From Eubacterium sp. (lineage in GTDB: Bacteria; Bacillota; Clostridia; Lachnospirales; Lachnospiraceae), in contig JAGBBZ010000019.1 of the NCBI GenBank assembly GCA_017938215.1, positions 1 through 46,411 of the forward strand: a DNA stretch of 46,411 nucleotides. Direction: 5' to 3'. The translations under genes were made by a program, and so were the position numbers. The stretch's first letter is position 1. Every line of letters starts with the position of its first letter. This document shows, one piece after another, positions 8,184-16,696 of the stretch. The notes below the pieces were generated by a model, which made no database searches, was not told the origin of the DNA, and was given only the letters and a program-made list of their open reading frames with translations.

Positions 8184-8684
8184 ATGTTACGTGCAATTAC
8201 GAAAGCAATTTGCGAAGATAATGATGAGGTAATGCGAGAGGTGGAAAGTTGTCTGGCAGATCCAGAAGGGTATTTCGAAAGTCATCAGAACCAATTTGAC
8301 GAAAGGGGCATCGAGGAGTATGAGGAGATCGAAGAGGAAATCTCATGGCTTGCTATGGTGGATGCCTTAGAAAATAATGGTTATGCCTGTGAGGTGGACT
8401 GGTCAGCAGGGGTGGAAGATTTTCTGTATTTGCTGGGAGAGTTAAAAGGAGTACAGATGAAAGAACTTCCCCTCGATGAAGAGTGGTTTGACGAAGAGGG
8501 AGATGTGTCCGAATGGTGCGAAATCTTGGATGCGAAATGGGCACCAGAAGGCTTTGCGGTGTTAGCAATCGATATCGATAGTGATAGTTATGTATTATTC
8601 CCATATGAGTTGGATCTGGTGGACGAGTTATGTGAAATGGCAGAGGCGATTGATCAGCGGATTGATTTCGGAAAAAATATGTAA
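8184..8684 (+). CDS. small acidic cytoplasmic protein, DUF6630-like
   Basis: 166 residues, strongly acidic (many Asp/Glu, little Lys), with no signal peptide or membrane segment. The segments around LAMVDALENNGYACEVDW and GFAVLAIDIDSDSYVLFPY recall DUF6630 proteins, which have no assigned biochemical role. That match is from memory and moderate. ATG 8184 follows AAAGGAGAGGA at 8168-8178. An upstream in-frame start at 8148 has no better site. It is followed 16 nt later by the aldo/keto reductase and could be its operon partner. The function is unknown. Confidence 0.6.
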   Translation: MLRAITKAICEDNDEVMREVESCLADPEGYFESHQNQFDERGIEEYEEIEEEISWLAMVDALENNGYACEVDWSAGVEDFLYLLGELKGVQMKELPLDEEWFDEEGDVSEWCEILDAKWAPEGFAVLAIDIDSDSYVLFPYELDLVDELCEMAEAIDQRIDFGKNM

Positions 8685-8700
8685 AGGAGAGGTATCAAAA

Positions 8701-9828
8701 ATGGTTACCAAAAAATTTCAAGACATTGAACTTTCTATGTTAGGTATGGGTGCTATGCGCTTGCCGACCGTAGAAGGAGATTACGAGAAAATTGATGAGG
8801 CTGCTACAGCGGAAATGGTGGATTATGCTATGAAGCAGGGAATCAATTACTATGACACAGCGTTTGGCTACCATGGTGGTCAGTCCGAGATTGTCATGGG
8901 AAAGATTCTGAATCAATATCCGCGTGATAGCTATTATTTTGCCACGAAGTTTCCAGGCTATGATTTAAGTAATATGGATAAGGTCGAGGAAATCTTTGAA
9001 AAGCAGTTGGAAAAGACAGGAATGGAATATTTTGATTTTTATTTGTTCCATTGTTTATCGGATCAAAATATCGATGCTTATTTGGATCCGAAATACGGAA
9101 TTTATGATTATCTGATGAAGCAGAAAAAGAACGGTAGAATCAAGCATCTTGGTGTTTCTGTTCACGCGGATTATGATATTTTTAAGCGCTTCTTAGAAGC
9201 TTATGGAGAGGATATCGAATTTTGTCAGTTGCAGATTAATTACGTGGACTGGAAATTCCAAGAGGCGAATAAAAAAGTAGAACTTTTGAAAGAATACGGA
9301 ATTCCGGTATGGGTGATGGAGCCGCTTCGTGGTGGAAAGCTTGCTACAGTGTCAGATGAATACGCAAGTCGTTTGCAGAAACTTCGCCCAGAGGAAAAAG
9401 TTCCTGCGTGGGCATTCCGTTATTTGCAGAGCATCCCAGAGATTACTGTGATTTTGTCCGGAATGTCTAACTTTGAACAGATAAAAGATAACATCGAGAC
9501 ATTTGAGACAAATGAGCCATTAAATGAAACAGAGATGGCTTGTATTTCGGAAATTGCAGACGAGATGATCGAAATGCTTTTGCCGTGTACCTCCTGTCGT
9601 TATTGTACGGAAAAATGTCCGAAAGGATTGGAAATTCCAAGACTGCTGGAATTACATAATGAATACGTATTTTCAGGAAATAAAGAGTCGGCGTTGGAGG
9701 GCGTTATGGCATTAGATGAGGATAAGCGTCCGGATGCCTGCATAGGATGCCGCAGCTGTGAGGGCGTTTGTCCACAGCAGCTGAAAATATCCGAAGCCAT
9801 CAAAGACTTCGCAGAGAAATTGAAATAG
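8701..9828 (+). CDS. aldo/keto reductase with C-terminal 2[4Fe-4S] ferredoxin-like domain
   Basis: 375 residues. The TIM-barrel part carries the aldo/keto reductase tetrad Asp52, Tyr57, Lys83 and His117. A C-terminal module has two cluster motifs: Cys296/299/302/306 (CxxCxxCxxxCP) and Cys347/350/353/357. This architecture is common in strict anaerobes and suggests electron transfer through Fe-S clusters as well as NAD(P)H. The substrate is unknown. ATG 8701 follows AAAGGAGAGG with good spacing; longer in-frame openings overlap the upstream gene. The ECF S component starts 14 nt downstream, so these genes are likely co-transcribed. Confidence 0.88.
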   Translation: MVTKKFQDIELSMLGMGAMRLPTVEGDYEKIDEAATAEMVDYAMKQGINYYDTAFGYHGGQSEIVMGKILNQYPRDSYYFATKFPGYDLSNMDKVEEIFEKQLEKTGMEYFDFYLFHCLSDQNIDAYLDPKYGIYDYLMKQKKNGRIKHLGVSVHADYDIFKRFLEAYGEDIEFCQLQINYVDWKFQEANKKVELLKEYGIPVWVMEPLRGGKLATVSDEYASRLQKLRPEEKVPAWAFRYLQSIPEITVILSGMSNFEQIKDNIETFETNEPLNETEMACISEIADEMIEMLLPCTSCRYCTEKCPKGLEIPRLLELHNEYVFSGNKESALEGVMALDEDKRPDACIGCRSCEGVCPQQLKISEAIKDFAEKLK

Positions 9829-9842
9829 AAAGGAAGGTAATT

Positions 9843-10403
9843 ATGAATCAACGAGTAAGAACCTATTCGGTATCAGAAATTACAACAATGACGAAGTCCA
9901 TTGCCATTCTTTTTGCAGTGGCGACAGCGGTGCTTTTACCACAGGCAGTACACCAGGGAGGAAGGCTGTTTGGCGTAGGAACTGGAATTGGCGAGATGCT
10001 TTTGCCAATGCACTTTTCCATTTTGCTCCTAGGACTTTTGGCGGGACCTTATGCAGGTGCCATCGCCGGATTGGTAGCACCATTGATTAGTTTTGCCCTT
10101 ACCGGAATGCCAACATCCGTCATGCTTCCATATATAACGATTGAACTTTTTTCCTATGGTATGGCAGCTGGTTTGGTAGCAGATACGAAATTGCCTACCG
10201 TGGTAAAAGTGCTGGTAGCTCAGGTGGCAGGAAGAGCTGTTCGTGCTGTATTTATTCTCTTCGGTGTGTATGCGTTGGGAAGCAATGTTCCAGTGGCAAT
10301 CATTTGGACTAGCATCACAGCAGGCATCGTTGGGATTGTGTTGCAGTTGATCTTGTTGCCAATGCTTGTACGTGCTGCAGAAGCAGGAAAGTGGTTGAAA
10401 TAA
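9843..10403 (+). CDS. ECF transporter S component, substrate unknown
   Basis: 186 residues with five to six hydrophobic segments and glycine/alanine-rich turns (LLAGPYAGAIAGLVAP), as in S subunits of energy-coupling-factor transporters. ATG 9843 follows GAAAGGAAGG. It lies between the Fe-S aldo/keto reductase (14 nt gap) and a DUF1893 protein whose ATG touches its stop codon. The shared modules EcfA/EcfT are not in the window. Cargo cannot be named. The neighbouring reductase suggests that the imported compound, or something made from it, is reduced. Confidence 0.75.
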   Translation: MNQRVRTYSVSEITTMTKSIAILFAVATAVLLPQAVHQGGRLFGVGTGIGEMLLPMHFSILLLGLLAGPYAGAIAGLVAPLISFALTGMPTSVMLPYITIELFSYGMAAGLVADTKLPTVVKVLVAQVAGRAVRAVFILFGVYALGSNVPVAIIWTSITAGIVGIVLQLILLPMLVRAAEAGKWLK

Positions 10404-10829
10404 ATGATCGAACAGGCGAAAAAAATCCTTCGAGAAAATCCATACACCTGTGTATTTGTAAAGGATGACTGGTGCTTTACCAGTATCGACCGTGGTGTGG
10501 CTCCGCTTTTGCAATGTCTGGAGCAGAACAATGTCCCGTCAGGTTTTTGTGCGGCGGACAAAGTGGTGGGAAAGGCAGCCGCATTTCTCTATGTGCTTTT
10601 GAAGGTGGACACATTGTACACCGATGTCATCAGCGAGCCGGCGCTAATTGTGTTAAAGAAATATAACATAAAAGTGGAAGCCGGGGAAGTGGTGAAAGCC
10701 ATACGAAATCGTACTGACACCGGATATTGTCCTATGGAGACAGCGGTGTGGGAGATAGACAATCCCGAGGAAGCGTTGGAAGCGATAATAAAACAGCGGG
10801 AGCTTCTGAGGAAAGCACCCGCCGAGTAA
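10404..10829 (+). CDS. DUF1893 protein (TM1506-like, deaminase-like fold)
   Basis: 141 residues matching the DUF1893 family, whose structural member TM1506 has a cytidine-deaminase-like fold. The start ATG follows directly on the TAA of the S component (TAAATG), so translation is probably coupled. Family marks are the opening AKKILRENPYTCVFVK, the segment DKVVGKAAAFLYVLLKV and TGYCPMETAV near residue 108. That last TGxCPME segment looks like a catalytic or metal-binding loop (Cys and Glu), though no activity is established. The tight link to an S component suggests a role in handling the imported compound. Confidence 0.8.
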   Translation: MIEQAKKILRENPYTCVFVKDDWCFTSIDRGVAPLLQCLEQNNVPSGFCAADKVVGKAAAFLYVLLKVDTLYTDVISEPALIVLKKYNIKVEAGEVVKAIRNRTDTGYCPMETAVWEIDNPEEALEAIIKQRELLRKAPAE

Positions 10830-10850
10830 ATGCATGATATGAAATGATTT

Positions 10851-10892
10851 GCCGTCAGGAAAATGCTCTTGGCGGCGCTTTTTATTTCTTTT
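10851..10892 (+). terminator. Rho-independent terminator after the DUF1893 gene
   Basis: Arms 10851-10857 and 10870-10876 pair over 7 bp including a G-U, followed by GCTTTTTATTTCTTTTC. It overlaps the 3' edge of the convergent zinc-ribbon gene. Confidence 0.7.
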
Positions 10893-11643
10893 CTTCGATA
10901 TTACAAAATGTCCATGCATGAAGGTTGATTTCCGTGACCGGGGAACCACAATATTCACAGAACTTGTCGCCCAGGGCTTTGATCGGAGCACCACAGTTTG
11001 GACAGTGGACACCGAGAACCTGCGTAGCTTGATCCTCCACCAGGTCACGATTCTGAACATAAAGTAAATCTACATTAAAACGTGTCTGGTATTTATAATC
11101 CTTGGTTCCCTCGATGATGGATCCGTTGGAATTCGTAATATAGTGATAGCATCCGATGGCAGACTGAAAAGTGATGATACAGCGTCCGTCAGTCTTTCGG
11201 TATTGGCTGATTTCGGTACGGTGAAACTGCACCTGATCAAAGTGTTCGTGTTTTCCTTCATTGGATAACATTTGCAAATGCTGGCGCAATTGCTCTTTCA
11301 ATTCTTCGCCGGCATCGGTAAGACCTGCCATATCCTTTAACGTAATTGCTTGCAGATAACTGGTTAGTACATTGATGGCGCGCTCCTTCATCTCGTCGTA
11401 CTGAAACTCAGGAAAGTCTTTTGTAATCCGAGGCAACATGAGACTTGTCATGGCGGACACGGACTTTGGCGTAGTGGCATATTCCTGTCGCATTTGTTCT
11501 GCTGCCTGAGTGATATTTTCGGTGCCAAATACCTGGAGGGAAAATTCTCTTGTCTTGCGGCGAATGTGTTGGACGCCAACATAGATGGAAATGATGATGG
11601 CAAGAATCAACACCAATATAATGATAAGTGGTATGTATTTCAT
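10882..11643 (-). CDS. membrane-anchored zinc-ribbon protein
   Basis: 253 residues. An N-terminal transmembrane helix (about residues 4-24, very Ile/Leu-rich) leads into a ~150-residue soluble region of unclear family, possibly Tim44-like in layout. A C-terminal zinc ribbon has two pairs of cysteines, CPNCGAP and CEYCGSP, about 15 residues apart. The soluble part and ribbon probably lie in the cytoplasm or just under the membrane. Start at 11643 is chosen because GGAG sits 6 nt upstream; a longer start at 11655 has no such site. Function unknown. Confidence 0.65.
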   Translation of the reverse strand: MKYIPLIIILVLILAIIISIYVGVQHIRRKTREFSLQVFGTENITQAAEQMRQEYATTPKSVSAMTSLMLPRITKDFPEFQYDEMKERAINVLTSYLQAITLKDMAGLTDAGEELKEQLRQHLQMLSNEGKHEHFDQVQFHRTEISQYRKTDGRCIITFQSAIGCYHYITNSNGSIIEGTKDYKYQTRFNVDLLYVQNRDLVEDQATQVLGVHCPNCGAPIKALGDKFCEYCGSPVTEINLHAWTFCNIEEKK

Positions 11644-11800
11644 AGGTATCTCCATTCTTTTTGTATTGTATGGTAAGTTCCATATCTATATTCATTATAA
11701 CGGGGATGGTGGGAAAAGTCCACGCAAATCTTCCTTGTCTTTCTATGTGGTGAATGATAAAATGAGGAAAGAATGGAATGACAGTAGAGAGGGATTGTAA

Positions 11801-12814
11801 ATGAAACGACATATTTTTAAAATGCTGCTGGTTGGAATGGTCATAAGCACAATGCTTGTGGGATGTGGGAAAGAGAAAAAAGACGATGTCAATGTGGAGA
11901 AAACTGAGGTTGGGGACAGTAATACGAACAAAACAGAAGAGGGCAAGGAAGAGATTCAATTTGAGCTGACTCAAGATGGAACATTGACCTTTTCAGGAAG
12001 TGGTATTCTGGATTATGATGATCGTGACATAGGTGATGACACTACCCAAAACAAAGTCAAAAGAATCGTTCTTTCAGAAGGGATAACAGGAACAGTAGAG
12101 GGGGCTTTTGCATGTTTTGATAATGTGGAAAGTATCCAATTACCAAATTCAATGACAAAGATTGGGAAAGATGCGTTTGATGGATGTGATTCTTTAAAAC
12201 ACATTGCATTTGGAGATAGCGTGACAGAAATTGGCGCAAGTGTATTTTCTTCCTGCGATTCATTAGAGAGTATTGTGATTCCGGATACAGTTACAACCAT
12301 AGGGAAGTATGCGTTCTCAAATTGCGAAAATCTGAAAAAAATTGTATTACCGAAATCCTTAAAATCATGGAAAAAGAATGCTACGAAATGGTGTCGGAAA
12401 CTAGATACCGTTGTCAATCGATCCAAGATTTCCTGTAAGCTAGATAATGACAAAGGCTATCGTATATGGAAAGTAAAAGGTAAAAAAGTGACGGCAGTTC
12501 CGAAAGGAAAGACGGCCAAAGCGTCTGGAATACAAGTTCCTATTACGTACAAGTTTCAAGGTGGAGTTCGAAGTGGCTATTTGCCAAGTTCCTATGAGTA
12601 TGGAAAGCGCGTGAAAGTACCTTTGAATGTGAAGAAGAAAGGATATAAAGCGTTGTCTTGGAATTGGCAAGGAAAAGATAGCTATTCTTTTGTGACCTAT
12701 GGAGTGGGTCCGAATGCGAAAAAAGTTATACTTAGACCGAATTGGTTCAAGTATAAGATAACAAATCAAGCGCCTGGGACTGCTCGTGTAAAAATCCGAT
12801 ATTACAATGGCTAG
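11801..12814 (+). CDS. BspA-like leucine-rich-repeat lipoprotein, cut short by in-frame TAG
   Basis: 337 residues to the TAG. A lipoprotein signal peptide ends in LVGCGK with Cys22 as the lipid-bearing residue, so the protein should sit on the outer face of the membrane. After an acidic linker come BspA-type LRR_5 repeats (residues ~85-200, pattern of IxxxAFxxCxxLxxIxLPxS). A basic region of ~80 residues and the first strand(s) of a fibronectin type III domain follow. The TAG at 12812-12814 falls inside that Fn3 domain, and the same frame continues for another 73 codons. ATG 11801 follows GAGAGGG. It is either a recent nonsense mutant or a readthrough case. Confidence 0.82.
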   Translation: MKRHIFKMLLVGMVISTMLVGCGKEKKDDVNVEKTEVGDSNTNKTEEGKEEIQFELTQDGTLTFSGSGILDYDDRDIGDDTTQNKVKRIVLSEGITGTVEGAFACFDNVESIQLPNSMTKIGKDAFDGCDSLKHIAFGDSVTEIGASVFSSCDSLESIVIPDTVTTIGKYAFSNCENLKKIVLPKSLKSWKKNATKWCRKLDTVVNRSKISCKLDNDKGYRIWKVKGKKVTAVPKGKTAKASGIQVPITYKFQGGVRSGYLPSSYEYGKRVKVPLNVKKKGYKALSWNWQGKDSYSFVTYGVGPNAKKVILRPNWFKYKITNQAPGTARVKIRYYNG

Positions 12815-13033
12815 GGTTCTTTTTCGGATTATGAGATAAGATATTCGGAATCCAAGGATATGAAGAATGCGAAAAAGGTATGGATATACAACGCTGGAAA
12901 AGATAATGATACGATCGATATCACAGGTCTTAAGAAAGGAAAGACATATTATTTCCAATTCCGAAGTTATGTAGATGCAGAATCCCTTGCTGAGCCATGG
13001 ATGGGCAAGAGAAAGATAACCATCAAAAAATAA
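12815..13033 (+). pseudogene. in-frame continuation of the LRR lipoprotein beyond TAG (Fn3 C-terminal part)
   Basis: Directly after the TAG the frame stays open to TAA 13031-13033 and encodes the rest of a fibronectin type III domain: SDYEIRYS, then NAKKVWIYNAG, then DTIDITGLKKGKTYYFQFRSY. The fit of both halves into one domain shows that the ancestral gene ran 11801-13033 (about 410 codons). No ribosome site or start codon makes this part a gene of its own. Confidence 0.85.
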
Positions 13034-13036
13034 TAT

Positions 13037-13139
13037 TAAAGGTAACTATTCAGGACCAATGTATGAAATCAATGAATCGTCGTGCTTGCACATAAGAAAT
13101 ATTGATTTCATACAGTAGGGTCTGAATAGTTACCTTTAT
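13037..13139. repeat. ~100 bp imperfect palindrome (MITE- or REP-like)
   Basis: Arms 13037-13073 and 13101-13139 are inverted copies. The outer 16 bases (13038-13053 with 13122-13137) pair perfectly, and an inner block GTATGAAATCAAT also pairs. The loop is about 27 bases. It starts 4 bases after the broken lipoprotein frame ends. No coding capacity. Confidence 0.75.
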
Positions 13140-13150
13140 AGACATTACAC

Positions 13151-13187
13151 AAGGCGAATCGTTGGAGGAAGCGGTTCGCCTTATTTT
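13151..13187 (+). terminator. Rho-independent terminator upstream of the DltABCD-like operon
   Basis: Arms 13151-13161 and 13171-13181 pair over 11 bp (one G-U) with a short loop, followed by ATTTTT. It isolates the surface-modification operon from upstream transcription. Confidence 0.85.
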
Positions 13188-13205
13188 TCTGCAAATTCCC
13201 AAAAG

Positions 13206-13234
13206 TTGCGAATTTCTCCAATCCGTGCTATAAT
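13206..13234 (+). promoter_or_regulatory. promoter of the DltABCD-like operon
   Basis: TTGCGA at 13206-13211 and TATAAT at 13229-13234 are 17 bp apart, close to the sigma-A consensus. The first gene starts about 40 nt further on. No further strong promoter is seen down to 24341. Confidence 0.7.
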
Positions 13235-13275
13235 AGAACAGATTATGTCTAATAGAATGGAAGGAGAGTACCCTT

Positions 13276-14817
13276 ATGCAGACCAACGTACTCGAATATT
13301 TGGAAGAAACCGTACAGCGATTGCCGGATAAAATGGCATTCGGTGACGATGAGATTCAACTTACATTTCAGGAAGTGTATGCCCGCTCCCGCCAGGTGGC
13401 AAGCGTTCTTGTGAAGAACCAGGCGGCAAAGGAGCCGGTTGTTGTATATATGAAAAAATCACCATGCACACTGACAGCGTTCTTTGGTGTGATTTATGCC
13501 GGATGCTTTTACGTGCCCATTGATGAAGAGATGCCGAGACGACGCATGGAGTTGATTTTGGAAAATACGCAGGCAAAATATATGATTTACGACGAGAGTA
13601 CCGCAGACAAGATTGAGGCACTTAATTTTCAGGGAACTACCATATCCTACGAGGAGTGTTTGCAAGAGGGAATCGATGAGGAAGCCATCGCACTGATTCG
13701 CGACAGTGCATTGGATACGGATCCGATTTATGTGCTATTTACGTCGGGTTCCACTGGCGTGCCAAAGGGCGTGGTGGGACATCATCGAGGCGTTATTGAT
13801 TACATCGAGAGTTTGTCCGATGTGTTAGGCTTTAACGAAGATACCGTATTTGGAAACCAGACGCCACTTTACTTGGATGCTTGCATGAAGGAAGTGTATC
13901 CGACCATGAAGTTCGGAGCATCTACTTGGCTCATTCCAAAAGAAAATTTCATGATACCAGTGAAGCTGGTGGAGTATCTAAATGACCATAAGATCAATAC
14001 CATTTGCTGGGTGGTATCGGCGTTGACCATGATATCGGCTTTTGGCACCTTTGATGTGGTGAAGCCGGAGCATTTGCACACCATTGCTTTTGGTAGCGAA
14101 GTGTTCCCGATCAAGCAGTTTAATTTGTGGAAAACCACATTGCCGGAAGCGAAGTTTACCAATCTGTACGGTCCGACAGAAGCCACCGGCATGAGCTGTT
14201 ATTATCATGCGGACCGATTGTTTGAAGAAAAAGAAGTGATTCCCATCGGCCAGCCATTTCACAATACGGAGATTTTTTTGCTGGATGAAAATGGCAAGGA
14301 AGCGGTGTATGGCGAACCGGGAGAGATTTGCATCAAAGGAACTTGCCTAACTCATGGGTATTACAATAACCCGGAGAAGACAGCGGAGGCATTTACTCAA
14401 AATCCATTGAATCCGTATTATCCGGAGAGGATTTACCGGACAGGAGATCTGGGGTACTATGGCGAAGGGGGACATTTGTATTTTGCTTCCCGTAAGGATT
14501 ACCAGATCAAACATATGGGACACCGCATCGAACTTGGTGAGATTGATGCCGATGTGGCGTTGATAGAAGGCGTGAAAACCTGCTGTTGCATTTACATAAA
14601 AGAAAATAGCAAAATCGTTCTGTTTTACGTGGGAGACGTGGACAAGAAGGAATTGACGGTGGCGCTGAAGGAGCGGTTGCCACGGTACATGATACCAAAT
14701 GCCATTGTGCAGTTGGAGACATTGCCACTGACCACCAATGGAAAAATGGACCGATTGAAAATGCAGGAAATCTATATGGAACAGAAAAAAAGTAGAAGAA
14801 AGAGAGGAGAAAAATAA
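13276..14817 (+). CDS. DltA-like amino acid adenylation enzyme
   Basis: 513 residues, the length of DltA. It should activate an amino acid with ATP and load it onto the carrier protein encoded next. Seen in order: the P-loop SGSTGVPKG at ~157-165, YGPTEAT at 298-304, the YRTGD hinge segment near 395, and the C-terminal catalytic lysine at ~490 in TTNGKMDR. It is not a textbook DltA. The selectivity region is WVVSALTMIS near residue 245, without the cysteine that lies there in characterised D-alanine-specific DltA proteins. The amino acid is therefore uncertain, although D-alanine remains the default. ATG 13276 follows AAGGAGAG. The stop codon overlaps the next start by one base. Confidence 0.82.
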   Translation: MQTNVLEYLEETVQRLPDKMAFGDDEIQLTFQEVYARSRQVASVLVKNQAAKEPVVVYMKKSPCTLTAFFGVIYAGCFYVPIDEEMPRRRMELILENTQAKYMIYDESTADKIEALNFQGTTISYEECLQEGIDEEAIALIRDSALDTDPIYVLFTSGSTGVPKGVVGHHRGVIDYIESLSDVLGFNEDTVFGNQTPLYLDACMKEVYPTMKFGASTWLIPKENFMIPVKLVEYLNDHKINTICWVVSALTMISAFGTFDVVKPEHLHTIAFGSEVFPIKQFNLWKTTLPEAKFTNLYGPTEATGMSCYYHADRLFEEKEVIPIGQPFHNTEIFLLDENGKEAVYGEPGEICIKGTCLTHGYYNNPEKTAEAFTQNPLNPYYPERIYRTGDLGYYGEGGHLYFASRKDYQIKHMGHRIELGEIDADVALIEGVKTCCCIYIKENSKIVLFYVGDVDKKELTVALKERLPRYMIPNAIVQLETLPLTTNGKMDRLKMQEIYMEQKKSRRKRGEK

Positions 14818-15062
14818 TGGATTTTGAAGAAATCAAAGAAGGCATATTAGACATTTTGGAGGAGCTTCATGCCGATGTGGATTATGAAGCAGAAGAGGCG
14901 CTTGTGGATGACAAGATTTTGGATTCCTTCGACTTGGTGACGTTAGTAACAGAGCTTGGCGAGGAATTTGACGTGGAGATTACTGCTAAGGACTTTGTGG
15001 CAGAAAACTTTAATTCCGTAGAGTGTTTGTCAAATATGATCGCTCGTCTTATGGACGAATAA
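14817..15062 (+). CDS. DltC-like carrier protein
   Basis: 81 residues, acidic, with the phosphopantetheine attachment site Ser37 in ILDSFDLV. It would carry the activated amino acid as a thioester to the membrane enzyme. The ATG overlaps the adenylation gene's stop (TAATG), and GAGAGGAG lies just upstream, so the two are made together. The tail pattern (VEITAKDFVAENFNSVECL) is of the DltC/acyl-carrier type. A general acyl carrier protein is possible, but the context argues for a dedicated carrier. Confidence 0.82.
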   Translation: MDFEEIKEGILDILEELHADVDYEAEEALVDDKILDSFDLVTLVTELGEEFDVEITAKDFVAENFNSVECLSNMIARLMDE

Positions 15063-15077
15063 TTTGGAGGAACCGAC

Positions 15078-16679
15078 GTGTTTACATCATATGGATTTGT
15101 TGGCTTTTTGCTGGCGGTATTTGTGCTGTATTACATCTTGCCGAAGCGGTTTCAGTGGGGGCTATTGCTTATTGCAAACTTCGCCTTTTACTACACCGCA
15201 GGGAAGATTTATCCCCTGTTTATCCTTGCCACAGCGTTGACCGTGTATGTGGCGGGGCGCTTGATGGGACGACAGGATGAGGTGCTGGCAGCCTACAACG
15301 AAAAGATAAAAAATGGTGAGATGAAAAAGCCTTCCAGAGAGGAAAAGAAGGCATACAAGAAGCAAATCAACGCAAAGAAAAAGCGTGTGATGCTGCTTTG
15401 TCTCTTTTTCAATCTCGGGATTTTGGCGGTATTAAAATATACAAACTTTGTGATTCAAAATGTGAATTCTGTCATGGAGATGGCGGGAAAAGACGGATTT
15501 TCGTACATGGATCTGGTGTTGCCAATGGGAATTTCCTTCTACACCTTTCAGGCAGTGGGATACCTTTTGGATGTGTATTGGAACAAATGTGAGCCACAGA
15601 AAAATGTGTTCAAGTTTTTGCTGTTTGTTTCCTTTTTCCCGCAGTTGATTCAGGGACCGATCAGCCGTTACAGCGATTTGTCCAAGACGTTATACGAGAA
15701 ACATTCTTTTGACTGGAAGCAGGTTCGTTTTGGTTTGGAACGAATTCTGTGGGGATATTTTAAGAAGCTTGTGGTGGCGGACCGCATCAGTGCGGCGGTG
15801 GTTGCGTTGATGGGAGATCCGGAGTATTATACCGGTGCATTCGTTATCGTTGGAATGCTGTTTTACGCCATTCAGTTGTATGCAGACTTTACGGGAGGAA
15901 TCGATATCACCATCGGTATCGCGCAGGTCTTTGGCATTCGACTGGAAGAAAACTTTATCCGCCCATTTTTCTCGAAGAACATTGCTGAGTATTGGCGCAG
16001 ATGGCACATTACTATGGGAACGTGGTTCCGTGATTATGTATTTTACCCATTCAGCATCAGTCGGCCATTGAAAAATATCACCACCTTTTGTAAAAAGCAT
16101 TTTGGCATGACGGTGGCGCGCCGGGCAGCCGTTTACATATCTTCAGTCATCGTTTGGTTGGCAACGGGTATTTGGCATGGCGCCGCATGGAACTTCGTGG
16201 CATGGGGATTGACAAACGGTGTTATTATATTGATTTCCGAGGAATTGACACCGCTGTATGAACGATTCCACAAGGCATTTCCAACGTTGACAGCCAGTAC
16301 CTTTTATCGGGGATTTCAGGTGATTCGTACCTTTTCCTTGATGTGCTGCATCCGTCTCTTTGATAACTATGGAAGTGTGCGCATTACGTGCAAGCAATTT
16401 GTTCGCATGTTTACCCGATTTGATCTCAGTGCCGTGACGAAGCAGGAGTTTCTGGATCTGGGACTTGGGATGAAAGATTATGCCATCGTGGCAATGGGTG
16501 TATTGCTGATGTTTGTCGTGAGTATGTGGGGCAGAAATGGCAGTGTTCGGGAGAAGATATCCCGCAAACCATACATCATCCGATATGGCATTTATGTGTT
16601 GCTGTTTTTTGCGGTATTGCTTCTCGGCAATTACGGTGTAGGATTTGACGCCCAGCAATTTATATATAATCAGTTTTAA
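15078..16679 (+). CDS. MBOAT family O-acyltransferase (DltB/AlgI-like)
   Basis: 533 residues with about ten membrane segments. MBOAT marks are YWRRWHIT (RRWH at 307-310) followed by WFRDYVFYP, and the active-site His367 in TGIWHGAAWN. It would take the acyl or aminoacyl group from the carrier protein and pass it across the membrane. The motifs and length are closer to AlgI/PatA-type MBOATs than to ~400-residue DltB, and a lysine-rich cytoplasmic insert lies at ~75-103. GTG 15078 is the start, 7 nt after GGAGG at 15066-15070. The gap to the carrier gene is 15 nt. Confidence 0.85.
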   Translation: MFTSYGFVGFLLAVFVLYYILPKRFQWGLLLIANFAFYYTAGKIYPLFILATALTVYVAGRLMGRQDEVLAAYNEKIKNGEMKKPSREEKKAYKKQINAKKKRVMLLCLFFNLGILAVLKYTNFVIQNVNSVMEMAGKDGFSYMDLVLPMGISFYTFQAVGYLLDVYWNKCEPQKNVFKFLLFVSFFPQLIQGPISRYSDLSKTLYEKHSFDWKQVRFGLERILWGYFKKLVVADRISAAVVALMGDPEYYTGAFVIVGMLFYAIQLYADFTGGIDITIGIAQVFGIRLEENFIRPFFSKNIAEYWRRWHITMGTWFRDYVFYPFSISRPLKNITTFCKKHFGMTVARRAAVYISSVIVWLATGIWHGAAWNFVAWGLTNGVIILISEELTPLYERFHKAFPTLTASTFYRGFQVIRTFSLMCCIRLFDNYGSVRITCKQFVRMFTRFDLSAVTKQEFLDLGLGMKDYAIVAMGVLLMFVVSMWGRNGSVREKISRKPYIIRYGIYVLLFFAVLLLGNYGVGFDAQQFIYNQF

Positions 16680-16696
16680 AAGTAAGGTTGAGGTAT

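Noticed and set aside
12812-12814. Pyrrolysine or programmed recoding at the TAG
   Set aside because: No Pyl genes or downstream recoding signal are visible in the window; a nonsense mutation is simpler.
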